A DNA stretch of 64,000 nucleotides. Origin: Nelumbo lutea (Eukaryota; Streptophyta; Magnoliopsida; Proteales; Nelumbonaceae). The notes below the pieces were generated by a model. It saw nothing but the letters and a program-made list of their open reading frames with translations. It searched no databases and was not told the origin of the DNA. The translations under genes and the position numbers were made by a program. Below are positions 10,353 to 20,879 of this stretch, in pieces; position 1 is the first letter of the stretch, and each line of letters starts with the position of its first letter. The DNA is taken from NCBI GenBank assembly GCA_022828595.1, contig JAKGHH010000004.1, positions 23,878,372 through 23,942,371 on the forward strand. Reading direction: 5' to 3'.

Positions 10353-10970
10353 ATGCAGGCATCTCTCTGCTTTACACCGTCCGTCCCAAATCTACCACCT
10401 ACCAGGACCACTGCTGCTACAACTTGGAGATCTCCTGCAAAGCTAGGGCAAGGTCTTGTTTCCCGATGTCTAGCGATCAAAGCAACTGCAGTGGGCTACG
10501 AAGTTTCTACGGTTGATTACAGTTCCATGACCTCGTAAGTATGCTGTCGGCTTTGGTTTCCTCACTTGATCTTTCGACGAACTCATGATTCATGAATACT
10601 GAAGTGGACTGTATATATTTTATGATTTTTTCAGAGTGTTTCCCGCAGAAGCCTGTGAAACAATTGGTGGAGAAGCCTGTGACGTAGAAATGTATCCGGA
10701 AGTGAAACTCAAGCCGGAGGCAAGAAGCAGCGCAGCGAGGATAATCTCAGAGTTGATCGATAGGGAGTATCTCGAGTATAACGATAATGCAAAGACGTAA
10801 GCTGCTCGTCTCTGTTTTTAATTATGACCTAACGCTTTAGATATATGCTCATTTCATGAATCATGATCATTGTTATTGCTATTATTTATTACAGGGTGTT
10901 TCCAGGAGAAGCTTGTGATGATCTTGGAGGAGAATTCTGTGAAGCAGACTATCAAAAGGGGGTTTACTAG
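10353..10970 (+). CDS. LIR1: light-regulated protein 1, chloroplastic (LIR1), three exons
   Basis: Exons are 10353-10534, 10635-10796 and 10895-10970; both introns are GT-AG and the joined frame encodes 139 residues. The first 45 or so residues are rich in Ser/Thr/Arg with few acids, as in a chloroplast transit peptide. Exons 2 and 3 each carry the diagnostic repeat VFPxEAC followed by a C-x3-GG-x2-C motif (CETIGGEAC; CDDLGGEFC). LIR1 is a small thylakoid-associated protein that in other plants helps tether ferredoxin-NADP+ reductase to its membrane anchors TROL and TIC62, and its transcript follows light and the clock. Length, exon phases and motifs are all normal, so this looks like a functional gene. 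It stands alone on the plus strand. Confidence 0.95.
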
Positions 10971-11049
10971 GGGAAGTCTAATCGAAAGATAAAACATGAG
11001 GATCGATCTCTCTCGTATACTTTTGTTTCTGTTTGTAAATGCTTAATAT

Positions 11050-12207
11050 ATGTGGTTTAATACTAAATCATCGCAGTTTAAGCCTTTATGTGATGAAAGT
11101 TATATATACGAGTCCACTGAGCAAAAACCTAGGTTTCTGATGTTAGTCATGGTTAGCCTTTAATATCGCTTAATTTGGTCTCGGTTAGATGGCTCCAAAA
11201 TTTATTCAACCAGGGTGGGTTTCAATGTTTCATTTGACTGGGTTCTGGTTCTACGCTTCACATCCATACGGCTACACCGCACCTTCACCTTTCGTAGGCA
11301 TACGCGGATTGCCAAATCATAATCAGGACAGCCAAGAACGAACCTCTGTTGAATCGTCAACCACGATTTAATATATTTCATTTGTAGAACTATGTTAAAA
11401 AAAAATCACCGATTTCCTCTTTGCCTCTTGATTTGGTATTCTGGTGGCCAAATTCAATTTACTTAGTCTTAAGTATCTGAATCACGGACTATTGAAAAGG
11501 CAATTTTGAGGGACATGTCACCGTATCGGGATACTTGATTAAAAAAAAAATTGTAAATTTAAGATGCTTATAAATATATGAAAAATATAAATAAATGTTA
11601 AAAATACATCAATAATACTAAATCCAAGAGCCCAAATCTGCTACTTGTCAAACTATACCGTAACCCTGACATATTCACTTGTGATTGCTTACATGGCCCA
11701 TTACACACGGCAGGACAATCCCAAGTGATATCTAGGTCTTAAATGGCTATAAATAAAGTATTGAAATATAAAAAAAAAATACACATAAATATATAAAGTA
11801 TAGAATATAAATATATAAGTTTTAATAATTATTTTTTCTAAGACAAGAAAATGTAAGTTAAAATTTAAAACTCGCATAATTCAATTTACATTGGTTCTTT
11901 ATTTTTGACGAAGACAGTGAAGTCAAAATATTACATTGGTGCAGTTCCCATTATTCTAGATTCTAGATAAAGTGGGTTATCTGATTTATGTAAATTAAAG
12001 CAAAGCCCTCAAATAAGAGGGCTTCTCCTTCAAACACGTGGCTTGCTTCCGTTCAAAAAATGGGATAAATACGTTTAATTCAATAAAATAATAGGGCAGG
12101 TCCTACTTTTGTTCTCAGATCATGTTGATTCCTAATTCAAAGTTAGCTCAGATAAAAACACTAATATAAAGGATATTACATTTGCTTAGCCTTTATGGTC
12201 CACTTAA
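11050..12207. other. intergenic, AT-rich, no gene seen
   Basis: Contains the probable LIR1 3' UTR at its start and a 60-codon ORF at 11189-11371 with no recognisable family. The rest is AT-rich spacer. Confidence 0.5.
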
Positions 12208-12489
12208 TTTAAATAAGCGTAAATTTCTTAAACTATTCTTATTGTTTGTAAAATTGATTAACTGCACTCTTATTGTTTACATATTGTCTTAAAGTAATTT
12301 TATTATTTTTAAAAATTGATATCACCATTAAGTGCTAACAGCCTAACAGAAAGAAACAAAATATCCAATTTGCCCTCCACTATTTTTAAAATTTTTAAAA
12401 TAAACCCAATGATGAAAAAATATTGCCAAGTACCCGTTTAAATTTTCACTTCAGATTCTCTTCTGATTGCTTTACCACTACTCCCGAGA

Positions 12490-12764
12490 TGAAAGCTCCA
12501 GTTGAAGTGGCTGCAGCTGCATGCAAGTAAGTTCCTTTCTAGGTACTAGTTCAAAACTCCACAATGTGCCCATCCAGGCAGAAGGTCCATTTGGGCATTA
12601 TCTTGATAATGAGGAAGACGGTCTTCATTTTCAAGGACAAGGCACAGGTGCTGATCAATCACTTCGTGTTGATGAACGACCCAATTTGGAAAAATGGAAT
12701 GCTTCTTGGGGTGAACGGGATTGGTGAGCTACTAAAACAAGGGAAGCTCAAGGGTCTAAATTAG
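12490..12764 (+). pseudogene. captured coding-like fragment inside the MULE, family not recognised
   Basis: An ATG at 12490 opens MKAPVEVAAAAC and runs straight into a GTAAGTT donor-like site (12527). From about 12579, after a CCATCCAG acceptor-like end, overlapping frames stay open to 12764, including a stretch reading VLINHFVLMNDPIWKNG. The arrangement suggests an exon-intron-exon piece of a host gene. I do not recognise the protein, and a frame shift is needed to join the parts. Confidence 0.35.
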
Positions 12765-13009
12765 TTTTCAACCCATCAAAATCTCAATTTGAAATCTTAA
12801 AATTTTTATGTCATGAAAGTAATGGCATGTGACATATCTCAAAAGAAAACAAAATCGAAGCTCGCCAGATGGAAATTCTAGTTGAAAGAAAAAGAAATTC
12901 GCAGAATGAAATTACATGTGAAATCCTCGATGTTGTAAATTGCATGTGAAATTATCTTCTTTTGGAATTACAAGTTGTGAATAAAGTAAATAACATGTCG
13001 AGAAAGAAA

Positions 13010-13880
13010 GAGGAGAGATTGGAGAGGGGAGAGATGAGAAGGAGCGGATGAGCAATGTGCGAATTAGTTGACCTGAGCACCGACTCAAAGTCTTCGGTTG
13101 CTGAAGCTGAGGCTCAATCCTCATCAAGCACCCATTGGGCGGCGTGGCTGTTGCATTTGTAGAGGGAGTAGTAGCCATGCTGTTGCCTTTGGTGGAATTA
13201 AACACTTCCGGAAGCCGAGGCTCCCCATCACTAATAATGCCGTCGTCGTCATCGCCGTCCTCGTCACCATCATCATTACTACCGAAGAAGCTGTTCGAGC
13301 TATCATCAGAGGCGAAGCCTCATTGGATGTAGCCAACTGGCAGCGGTGGTGTGAGTTGGTTTCGCACCAGGTAGCCATTCAACCGCCGAATATGAATTTC
13401 GAAGAATTTCCCTTCTCGTTCTCGTCCTACTCTCTTATATCCCTCTATTCTCCATCGCCGATGGGGAAGTTCCCCATTTGGATAGAAGCAACTTTGCCGG
13501 TTGAAATTTTTGAGGGGCTCAGCCCGCACAGCCCTGTTTCTGTCGCTTCCAAGTTCCAATACAACGATCATTCCCTGTCTATCGTTTCCGGCACGGAGAG
13601 CACGACTTCAGAAAAGCTGTCGGTTTCACCAGATTTTCTCGCTCTCTGGATGTTATCTTCTCCAGCTCTCTCCTCTATTGCTCCTGTTCTCGTTCTCGCT
13701 GGCCTTTCGCGCCATTATCTGCCTCAGGAAGTCCTCCAACTTTAGTTCCAACGTGCTCCACTTCATGTTGCCGCCGAAGTTGGAGGAATAATTCAGTTTC
13801 TATGGGCGAGTTGGGTCGCAGAAGATCAGTTCGTCGAATGTTTTTTGATCCATTGTGTTCGATAGATCGAGAGAGATGAA
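13010..13880 (-). pseudogene. captured gene-like fragment inside the MULE, minus strand, family not recognised
   Basis: GC-rich compared with its surroundings and open on the minus strand in long pieces. It begins with MDQKTFDELIFCDPTRP at about 13851 and then hits a stop. Later one frame runs from 13571 to about 13020 with a single TGA at 13329-13331. That part includes an acidic Asp/Gly-rich tract near 13240-13280 and a Thr/Asn-rich tail. Several stops and shifts separate the pieces. Overlapping plus-strand ORFs are shadows of this composition. No family is recognised, so it is best described as a broken captured gene. Confidence 0.4.
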
Positions 13881-14369
13881 AGCAGTTATAAGTAAAAACC
13901 GAAAAAGCAAAAGCACAGGGATTCGCAAGCAATGAATTCTCTGTTCGCCCTATGCAGCAAGGAGAACAAAGCATGCTGCATGTTGACCTTTCGCCCTTGG
14001 ACAACAGTGGTGGCCAGGGGTTTTTGGACAACAGGGTGGCCGGGGTTTTTCGGACAATAGGGTATTTTCGGAATTTTTGAAAAAAAATCGGTCATGTGAT
14101 GTCATGAGTGTGATAGAAAATTAATGATAGGGGAAGTTTTGACCAATTGTCAGAAAACTTAAGGGTACTCTTGAGACAATAATTATACCGTAACGATAGA
14201 GTTAGTCAATTAACTCAACAATAGAGGTAATTTAAGAAATTTACCCTTTAGATAAATTGAATTATTTAATTACAAATCAAGCCTGAATTAGCATCCTACA
14301 AACGGATCATACAGCAGTACTACGAATCAAAGCAGCCTGGTATAGGACTCAATGACTGATATGGTAGAA

Positions 14370-14672
14370 AAAACCCAGAATAATGGCAAACGGAAGCAGA
14401 GATCCTGAGCTCCAAGCCCTCTACAAAGGATTACTAATGGCCAAAGACCAGAGCTTGGATGATGTTTTGCTCCAGTCAGATGCAAAAGAAATAGTAGAAA
14501 GAATAGATATAAGAAACAAGTTTACGGCATGTGGCTGGAATTTTTGCTTTTCTACCAGATCTTAGACATTATGAAGTCCTTTGATAATATTGTAATACAG
14601 CTTATATGTATAACAGACAATCAAATAGCACATCAGCTAGCTTATCAGAGGCATGTCATCATGCAGTGATAC
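14370..14672 (+). pseudogene. LINE RNase H-like domain relic
   Basis: The translation reads ELQALYKGLLMAKDQSLDDV, then LLQSDAKEIVERI, and after a frame change ILDIMKSFDNIVIQL and NQIAHQLAYQRH. This is the plant RNase H-like (RVT_3) domain that ends many LINEs and related genes. The acidic residue order E...D is still visible. Stops and a frameshift at about 14560 make it a relic. Confidence 0.6.
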
Positions 14673-14679
14673 GTAAATA

Positions 14680-15220
14680 TCCTACACTTATGTACTACCA
14701 TCTGAGCTGTTTTTGCTAAACCAAACAAAAACTACCGAGTAATAAGTCATTAACTAGTACTAGTTTCACTGCAAATTAAACCTAATTTTGTCTTGTACAT
14801 TAAATTAAAAACGCGAGACTAAATACTTCAAGACGTGCTGCTTGGATAGTGGATCTCAAACAAAAACATAAAAAGATTTTAAGTTTCCCTGCAACAAGAA
14901 AACAAGATCATAGATGCTATGCTTAAAATTAGCCTAAACTGCAGAGTCTGTACTCTATTCTTGGGACAAATTAGGAAGTGCTCATAAGGTCATGACAACC
15001 CTCACTGATACACTAGATCAAGCTGATTCTACCAAGCCTAATCCAAGGAATGGAAAGCATATGAGTGAAATCAAGAGTGAATTTGGTTGAACTCGTGAAC
15101 CGTTACCCTCTTTCTTTCGATTAACCACAGAAGTGGAATCAAGAGTTCAGAATAATAGAATTGCTGTCGATAGCCTTTCTTTTCTTCTAAAGTGTGGCAT
15201 CTGACATGACTGGGAGCATG
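14680..15220. other. intergenic, no gene seen
   Basis: AT-rich spacer between two LINE relics. Nothing recognised. Confidence 0.4.
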
Positions 15221-15229
15221 TTCTGCCAT

Positions 15230-15680
15230 CAAAAGGTTCTTATGGATTAGTAGGCAGAACTACTACTGGGGTTTTCTGTGTTGTTGTGGGTACCCAAGTA
15301 CAGATTTCTGGAGGAGTTTTGGAAGCAGAGCTTATTGCAATGCTGTCTGTAGTTCCATTGGCTTGGGATCAAGGCTGGCAGATTTTGTTGGTCAGTTTTC
15401 CGCTTTGAATGGTTCTAAAGAATCTTTTCCTTGGGTTCTGTTGGAGTTTTGTGGATAAAATCAAACAATTATCCTCAACGCTAGAGTATGTTGGTTTTAG
15501 AAATGTTAATAGGAGGTTTAATAGAAACGTTCATGAGATAGATCAAAGAGCAAATATATCTAATTCTCTTTCTGTTAGGTGGACTCATCCACCTAGTTGG
15601 CTTCAATAATCTATAAACTCGGATGTATCTTTTGATTTTGGTTAATATACATATGTTATTTTAAACGTCAAAAAAAATAG
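15230..15680 (+). pseudogene. 3' end of a LINE with RNase H-like domain, degraded
   Basis: Frames read GGVLEAELIAMLSVVPLAWD, then from 15409 a long run ending RWTHPPSWLQ and a stop at 15607-15609. The middle, NGSKESFPWVLLEFCG..., shifts frame near 15405. This is the typical C-terminus of plant LINE ORF2 (RNase H-like domain followed by a W...PPWL tail). About 60 bp later there is a short A-run (15672-15679), a plausible LINE 3' tail. Confidence 0.7.
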
Positions 15681-16149
15681 GTTCGATGTAACAAAGTATA
15701 TAATTTTCATTTCCTTGTTTATATAAAATGTGGGCACCATGTCAAACAGATTAACTTGCGGCTTAATTAACACCACTTGGAATGGGTTTTATTCAGTTTC
15801 AATTTAGGTACAATCTTAGTTTTAGTTTCGTTTCAATTTAGTGATATAGTTGAAATATGCCTCTTAATGAATATGCACATTGCATAAAGCTTGATGAACT
15901 TGTTAATTGCTCAAAACCACCTTATAACTAAATCTTTTCTACAAAATTGAACAGACCCATATGCTGAAAAGAAAAATCAAAGCAGAGGATAACATCATTC
16001 TCATCAAAACAAAGACATGATTCTTTCAAGTTCCATTTCTGGCGAGTAACATGAACCGTAAAAATAACAAACGGCGAAAGAAAAGAAAAAAGAACTCCAT
16101 ATGTTTAGTAGATTAAAAGAAAAACAAACAAAATCAACAAAATTTCAAC
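15681..16149. other. intergenic and probable 3' UTR of the CGR1-like gene
   Basis: The part next to 16150 should hold the minus-strand 3' UTR. Otherwise nothing recognised. Confidence 0.4.
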
Positions 16150-16716
16150 CTACTTCTTCTTAAGCAACTCGTCAGGGACAACCTTCAGAAGCTTCCTCTC
16201 CTTCGACTTAGCAATCTTCTTCAACGTCTTCGGATTAGTAATCTTTTGAAGCTTTGTCCCCGACCTCAATATATTCTCCTGCTTCTTCTTCTCCCTCTCC
16301 TCCCTCTTCTTCCTCTTCTCCACCTTGTTCAACCGTATTTCCTCCTTCAATTCGGTCATTCGTTCCCTGTAAGCCTTTTTGATCTCTTTCTCCTTCATCC
16401 TTTGCTCGAACGACGGTCCCTTTCGAGTGACCTTAAGGGCGGAAGCTCGGTGTTTTCGAGGCTCCTTCCATTTCCTGCCGGAAACTCTTCCAGCGATTAC
16501 GCCGTCGTAGGTAGGCTTTCCAAATACGGGTTTCTCGGGATTCTCAGAGGAAGGAAGGGCAGGCCTTTTGGAGGGAGGTAAGATGACTTCATTGTTGGTG
16601 TCGTCGAGGTCCATTGAAGAACTCCGAATCTCTTCATCTTCGGCAGATCTCTTGCGCTTGTTCTTTTGACCGCCAAGACCTTCGTCTAGGAACCTGAAAT
16701 CTAGCGTACAGGCCAT
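16150..16716 (-). CDS. CGR1/CCDC86-like rRNA-processing protein
   Basis: A single uninterrupted frame of 188 codons. The chosen start is the ATG at 16714-16716, whose context ACAATGGC is close to the plant optimum; the frame stays open upstream, but only to a TTG. The N-terminus MACTLDFRFLDEGLGG leads to a basic NKRKR nuclear-localisation-like cluster. The central SGRKWKEPRKHRAS and the long, highly charged Lys/Glu/Arg coiled coil (about residues 110-165) are the hallmark of the CGR1 family, nucleolar proteins needed for 60S ribosomal subunit maturation in yeast. The C-terminus is strongly basic (KERKLLKV...LLKKK). Length fits the plant family. It has no intron and no damage, and lies alone on the minus strand. 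Confidence 0.85.
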   Translation of the reverse strand: MACTLDFRFLDEGLGGQKNKRKRSAEDEEIRSSSMDLDDTNNEVILPPSKRPALPSSENPEKPVFGKPTYDGVIAGRVSGRKWKEPRKHRASALKVTRKGPSFEQRMKEKEIKKAYRERMTELKEEIRLNKVEKRKKREEREKKKQENILRSGTKLQKITNPKTLKKIAKSKERKLLKVVPDELLKKK

Positions 16717-16789
16717 TGTTGCCTGAGCTTGACGAACAAACAAGACGGAGCTTGGAGACGGAGAGAGAGAGGCGGGGGTTATTTAGGCC

Positions 16790-16804
16790 TAGGGTTTTAT
16801 ATTT
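16790..16804 (-). promoter_or_regulatory. telo-box and TATA-like sequence of the CGR1-like gene
   Basis: On the minus strand AAACCCTA (16790-16797) directly follows an AATATAAAA TATA-like sequence (16796-16804), about 80 bp before the ATG. Telo-boxes in the proximal promoter are typical of plant ribosomal-protein and ribosome-biogenesis genes, which agrees with the predicted role of the protein. Confidence 0.6.
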
Positions 16805-16999
16805 CCCGCAAATGACCGAAGCAGGGTATATCGGGCGGCTAGAAATAGAATTGGTTGATTGGTTGGGTTGGATAATAAAGTGGTAATAAGACAACTCTTG
16901 CCGGTTTGGGTCGAGTTGACCCAACCAAACCAACCTGAATCGGACAGGAAAGGGTTCAGACGTTGAACTTCGATTGAGCCAAGATTGGTATGAAAGTGG

Positions 17000-17640
17000 T
17001 GTAACATAATAAGAAAATAATATTTCAATTAAAAAAATAATAGAAAACCTTGCAAGTTGCAACCTATTGCCGAAAATAAAAGAAAAAAAAAAGAAATACA
17101 AAGTTATATTTAATTCCTAATTCCTATTACCATTAGTGTGCCGCAATTTGGCAGGCTGACCTGAGCCCGGCCGAACCAACCGTGTTATGTATCAGTATCA
17201 TCGGTGTTCAAAACCGTATGGGAGTTGTAGCCTTGTAGTTGTTGGATTGAAGTTGTAGTTTGCGCACCATCATATGATGGTGGTAGACCGGTAGAAATAT
17301 CAATGTTTAAGAAGTTGATCTCTTTCGATATTTATATGTGTTGTGATAATTGAGTAATGGTTTTGGCCAGATGACTTTTAAAGAGAAACTATCTGGACCG
17401 TGCGATGCACGAGAAAATATGAAAGATTTAATAATTTTATTTTTTATTTAATGTTGATTTATAAAAATAAGAATTGTTATTGAATATGAACAAATATTTT
17501 TTAATAAATTTAGTTTTATTAATAATTTGTAGTAATTTTAATATTTTTTATTCTTTTTATTATTTTTAAATGAAATTTTGATTAACTTTAAATAAATAAA
17601 AATAATTATAAAAGCTAACATTTTTATTAATTTCACTAAT
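17000..17640. other. intergenic, AT-rich, no gene seen
   Basis: Nothing recognised beyond low-complexity AT stretches. Confidence 0.4.
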
Positions 17641-17649
17641 AATTAACAA

Positions 17650-18108
17650 TTATATAGGAATGACAACGGAATGGGTTCAGGGCAGGGCACCTCATCCCTT
17701 TCCCTATCACATAGTCAAGACACTCTACCCCATCCCTTCCATGTCCCTAGTGTCAAACGGGTTTAAGACAAGGTAACCACTCCTCAATGTCAAGCGAGTT
17801 TAGGGGCAAGGCACTCCACTCCTCATCAAGGATGGAGAATCCTCGAATTTTCCTGCCTCGTCCCTAGTATTGGAAGGGTTCAAGTTGAGGTGTAAATTGG
17901 GACGTGTTGGGTCGGCATGACACGACACGCATGTAGTCCGTACAAAGTGCGAGTTGTGTCATGCTAGCCCACGAGGCATCCCAACCCACAGCTTGAGCCC
18001 GCACAGGCCCATGCCGTGGCATGGGTTGGGCTGGTCCATGGATTGGGCCTTGGACCAGGCCATGCTACACACCAAGCTAAGCTCAAGGCAAGGCACCCAC
18101 TCCCCGTC
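17650..18108. repeat. two adjacent low-complexity dispersed repeats
   Basis: 17655-17880 repeats CTCATCCC/CACTCC words related to the 5290-5770 element. 17885-18108 carries GCATGACACGACACG and GGCATGGGTTGGGC words in inverted order. Both look like parts of non-autonomous elements; the ends are not clear. Confidence 0.35.
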
Positions 18109-18385
18109 CAAGGTTTTTAAAATTGAACCAAATATGGAACCATTCTAGGGTCGAACAGTCCGACTGTTCGGTCCGAACAGATGACCCACTCTTACAAAAA
18201 CATTAGAAAAACAAAAAATAAGGACAAACTGTTCTTTGGGTTGATAATTTGACCGCCCAGGTCAACAATTCACTAACCAAATAAACAGTTTTTGGACGAA
18301 AAACAGTTTTGAGGTGAAACGGTGTCCGGTTCCCAATTTTTTTGGTCTAACCATCTAGTTTGATCTAGTTTTAAAAATACTGTCC
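18109..18385. mobile_element. MITE family C, copy b
   Basis: It opens CAAGGTTTTTAAAATTGAACC and closes with the inverted CTAGTTTTAAAAATAC. The interior shows the family words GGTTC, GTCCGAACAGATGACCCA and an AT-rich centre. Non-coding. Confidence 0.55.
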
Positions 18386-18740
18386 CCATCAACCCAATAT
18401 TCAATTTGATGATAGAAATTATCAAAATGATATATTGAGTATCAACCACATGGTAGATTTCGAAAATTACACTAAATTGTCTTTAATATTCAAAAATGTA
18501 ATTTTATTAAAATTTTGGAAAATTTAGTGTACTTATAATTTTAAAAATTTATTCACTTTTTTATAAAATAATTTATTTTCTTTTTAAATGGTTTACTTAC
18601 AAAATTATACTAATTTATCTTATAATTTCTAATATAAACTAACCTCCTTTTTCTAATATTATACTAATTTATCTTAATAGTTTGTGTAATTATTTGTTCA
18701 AATTATAGTTTTCCATTTCCCATAGTCATTTATCTTTAAT
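18386..18740. other. AT-rich spacer, no gene seen
   Basis: Nothing recognised. Confidence 0.4.
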
Positions 18741-18879
18741 AATTTTCAATGAAAATTGATGAATCAATTTTTGGTGATGGCCAATTTTTTGTGCTAAGTA
18801 CCTCGTTATTTTGTCTGCTTCCAAGTGGTTGATGACTCAGGCCAAAGTGGAGAACTTTGGTTGCCGAGCTGATTATAGT

Positions 18880-18995
18880 GCTGAGCTGCATATGAGGTGT
18901 TGGGCTGACCAGGTGTCGAGCTGCCTGTGAGGTGCTGGACTGACCAGGTGCCAAGCTGCATGTGAGGTGCCAAAGTCTTTTATCAGTTCGTCAGT
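18880..18995 (+). repeat. 35-bp tandem repeat, about three units
   Basis: Units begin GCTGCATATGAGGTG at 18885, GCTGCCTGTGAGGTG at 18920 and GCTGCATGTGAGGTG at 18955, exactly 35 bp apart. They sit next to an arm of the foldback family (19030-19170). Confidence 0.7.
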
Positions 18996-19029
18996 TCATG
19001 CCTGGGCCAGGCCGCCAAAATTTTGCTCA

Positions 19030-19170
19030 AACTTGGAAATTTTTGAAACTTTAAAGTACTGAATTGTCGCATTTTGAAAGTTTGGGTATTGAATTGTTGC
19101 ATTTTAAAGTTTTGGAACCAAAGTGGCACTTGACCCAAAGTACAAGGTACTAATCGGGAATTTTCCCTTT
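19030..19170. repeat. single arm of the foldback family seen at 54.7-55.2 kb
   Basis: GAATTGTCGCATTTTGAAAG, GTGGCACTTGACCCAAAGTA and GGTACTAATCGGGAATTTTCCC match the right terminus at 55090-55195 closely. The opposite arm was not identified nearby. Confidence 0.55.
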
Positions 19171-19289
19171 CTTTTATGTTAGAAACTTTTATCTTGATAT
19201 TAGGTTTAAAGTTTCTTACCGGTTACTATAGTCTCAACGACAATAAGTGAAAAAATATATAATTGTTCAATTTTGGAACTAAAATACAA

Positions 19290-19446
19290 TAATTATGCCC
19301 AGAATCTTGGCCTGTCCCGACCCAAACCCATGTAGGATCGGGCCCGGGCTTATATTTTTAGGCCCATAATGTGGGTTGGGTTAGGCTTTGTCCTAGTCTA
19401 AGCCCGTTGTTATGAAGGCAAATCCCGACCCGGTCCAGCCCATGAT
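19290..19446. repeat. GGCCCGG-family half element
   Basis: Matches the right arm of the 6165-6645 element, with words such as CGGGCCCGGGCTTATATTTTTAGGCCC split around 19339-19365. It directly abuts the next element. Confidence 0.45.
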
Positions 19447-19649
19447 TAGGGTTGGCAATCTTGACCCCAAACCATTTGACCCACCCATACCCACCCAATC
19501 TATTGGTGGGTCAATATGGGTCAAGCAACTCATTAGAGCTGGTAGAAAAGGGTTATGGTGGGTTGGGTCGAGGGTACCCATTAGGATCAAGATGGGTTGC
19601 GCGAGTCAAGATGGGTTGTGTCACTAATCATGGGCTGGACCCCAAATAG

Positions 19650-19716
19650 AAGTTGTAGAGATTCAAACCCAAGCCTTAATACTAACATTTCATAACGGTT
19701 CCAAACCACTGTACCA
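19650..19716 (-). repeat. tRNA-like retroposon remnant
   Basis: On the minus strand a box A-like TGGTACAGTGG is followed about 35 bases later by a box B-like GGGTTTGAATCTC. This is the internal Pol III promoter layout of tRNA-derived SINEs. No cloverleaf or A-tail was found. Confidence 0.4.
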
Positions 19717-19774
19717 CATATCGTTTTGAGAATAAAATAAATTTACGTAATTTCGTGTTAACATGCAATTTTAT

Positions 19775-20220
19775 ACAAAAGCACTTTTACAAAAGCAATT
19801 TTATAAAGTAATTTTATGAAAATGACTTTTATGAAAGCATTTTTACACGAAAATACATTTATAAAAGTACTTTTACAAAAGCACTTTATGAAAGTATTTT
19901 TACGAAAACACTTTTATGAAAGCATAAAAGCACTTTTATAAAAAATATTTTTATGAAAGCACTTTTACAAAAGTAATTTCACACGAAAGCATTTTATTAA
20001 AGTACTTTTATGAAAACACTTTTATGAAAGCATAAACGTACATTTACATAAAAGCACTTTTATAAAATTACTCTTATGAAAGCATAAAAGCACTTTTATA
20101 AAAGTACTTTTATGAACGCATAAAGCATTTTTTAAAAGTGATTTTATGAAAGTACTTTTATGAAAGCATTTTTATAGAAGTACTTTCATAAAAGTACTTT
20201 TGTGAAAGAACTTTTATAAA
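19775..20220 (+). repeat. minisatellite of near-palindromic AAAGTACTTTT units
   Basis: Dozens of degenerate units based on AAAGYACTTTTATRA, about 14-15 bp apart. The core AAAGTACTTT is its own reverse complement. The same motif array recurs at 51885-52130. Confidence 0.7.
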
Positions 20221-20879
20221 AGTTATGCATTATTTTGCATTTTCTGTTATTTTCTGCATTTTTCTGCATTTTTGCATTTTTTGGTATTTTTCTACATTTT
20301 CTAAAATTTTCTGGTATTTTTTTGCAAATTCTAAAAATTTTTGGTGTTTTTTCCATAAATTTTGCATTTTTTTGGTGTTTTCATGCATTCCCTACAAATT
20401 TCTGTTTTTTTTTTGCATATTTTCTAATTTTTTCTACAAATTTTATGAATTTTCTAATTTATTTAGTATTTTTTGTATTTTTCTACAAATTTTTTGGTAC
20501 TTTTTTTTTTGCATTTTCTGTTATTTTTCTTCAAATTTATGCATTTATCTACAATTTTTGAATTTTCGGGTATACAGGTTGACTTGACTCGTTTTTGTCA
20601 TGTGACAGTCTTGAGAGAGATTAATCTCTCAAAATTTATTATTTTACGTATACAGACCATCCCGACCCATTTTTGTATCTATAAGTGAGGGTAGGTGGGT
20701 TAGTATGGGTGAGGGTGGTTAAAGGTCAATATGGGTGGGTAAGGGTTAGGGTGAGTTATGACCCTTTAACTATGATTGGTGATGGCTCATGGTGGGTTGG
20801 TGGGTCAATATGGGTGGGTTGATATTCAACCCTTACCCAACCCACCCATTTGCCACCCCTACCAATGATCACCCCCAGG

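Larger units (their letters stand above)
12217..14246. mobile_element. Mutator-like element with captured gene fragments (Pack-MULE type)
   Basis: The left terminus GCGTAAATTTCTTAAA (12217) and the inverted right terminus (right end read inward: GGGTAAATTTCTTAAA, ending at 14246) align for about 105 bp at roughly two-thirds identity. Flanking 9-mers are TTTAAATAA (12208-12216) and TTTAGATAA (14247-14255), matching at 8 of 9 positions. Nine-base target duplications and long TIRs are the hallmark of Mutator-like elements. The interior has no transposase but carries GC-rich, gene-like fragments. The same TIR family bounds the element at 61064-63415. Confidence 0.7.
19447..20861. mobile_element. 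1.4-kb non-autonomous element with minisatellite interior
   Basis: The left end (TAGGGTTGGCAATCTTGACC) and inverted right end (TAGGGGTGGCAAATGGGTGG read inward from 20861) are similar, and both arms are full of GGGTGGGTCAA/TTGACCCACCC words. The interior holds two low-complexity tracts: 19775-20220 (AAAGCACTTTTATGA-like units) and 20222-20570 (T-rich TTTTGCATTTTTCTG-like units). The Phe/Cys/Ile-rich ORFs over the second tract are artefacts of composition. Confidence 0.5.

Noticed and set aside
13098..13791. 215-codon plus-strand ORF
   Set aside because: The minus strand of the same bases gives more protein-like blocks; the plus ORF is low in conserved-looking motifs. Neither is intact, so only the minus fragment is listed.
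16717..16743. Upstream extension of the CGR1-like protein by nine residues
   Set aside because: It would start at TTG; the ATG at 16714-16716 has a strong plant context and begins the MACTLDF sequence.
20225..20587. 120-codon Phe/Cys/Ile-rich ORF (membrane-protein-like)
   Set aside because: Produced by a T-rich minisatellite; the overlapping frame gives the same composition, so there is no real coding signal.
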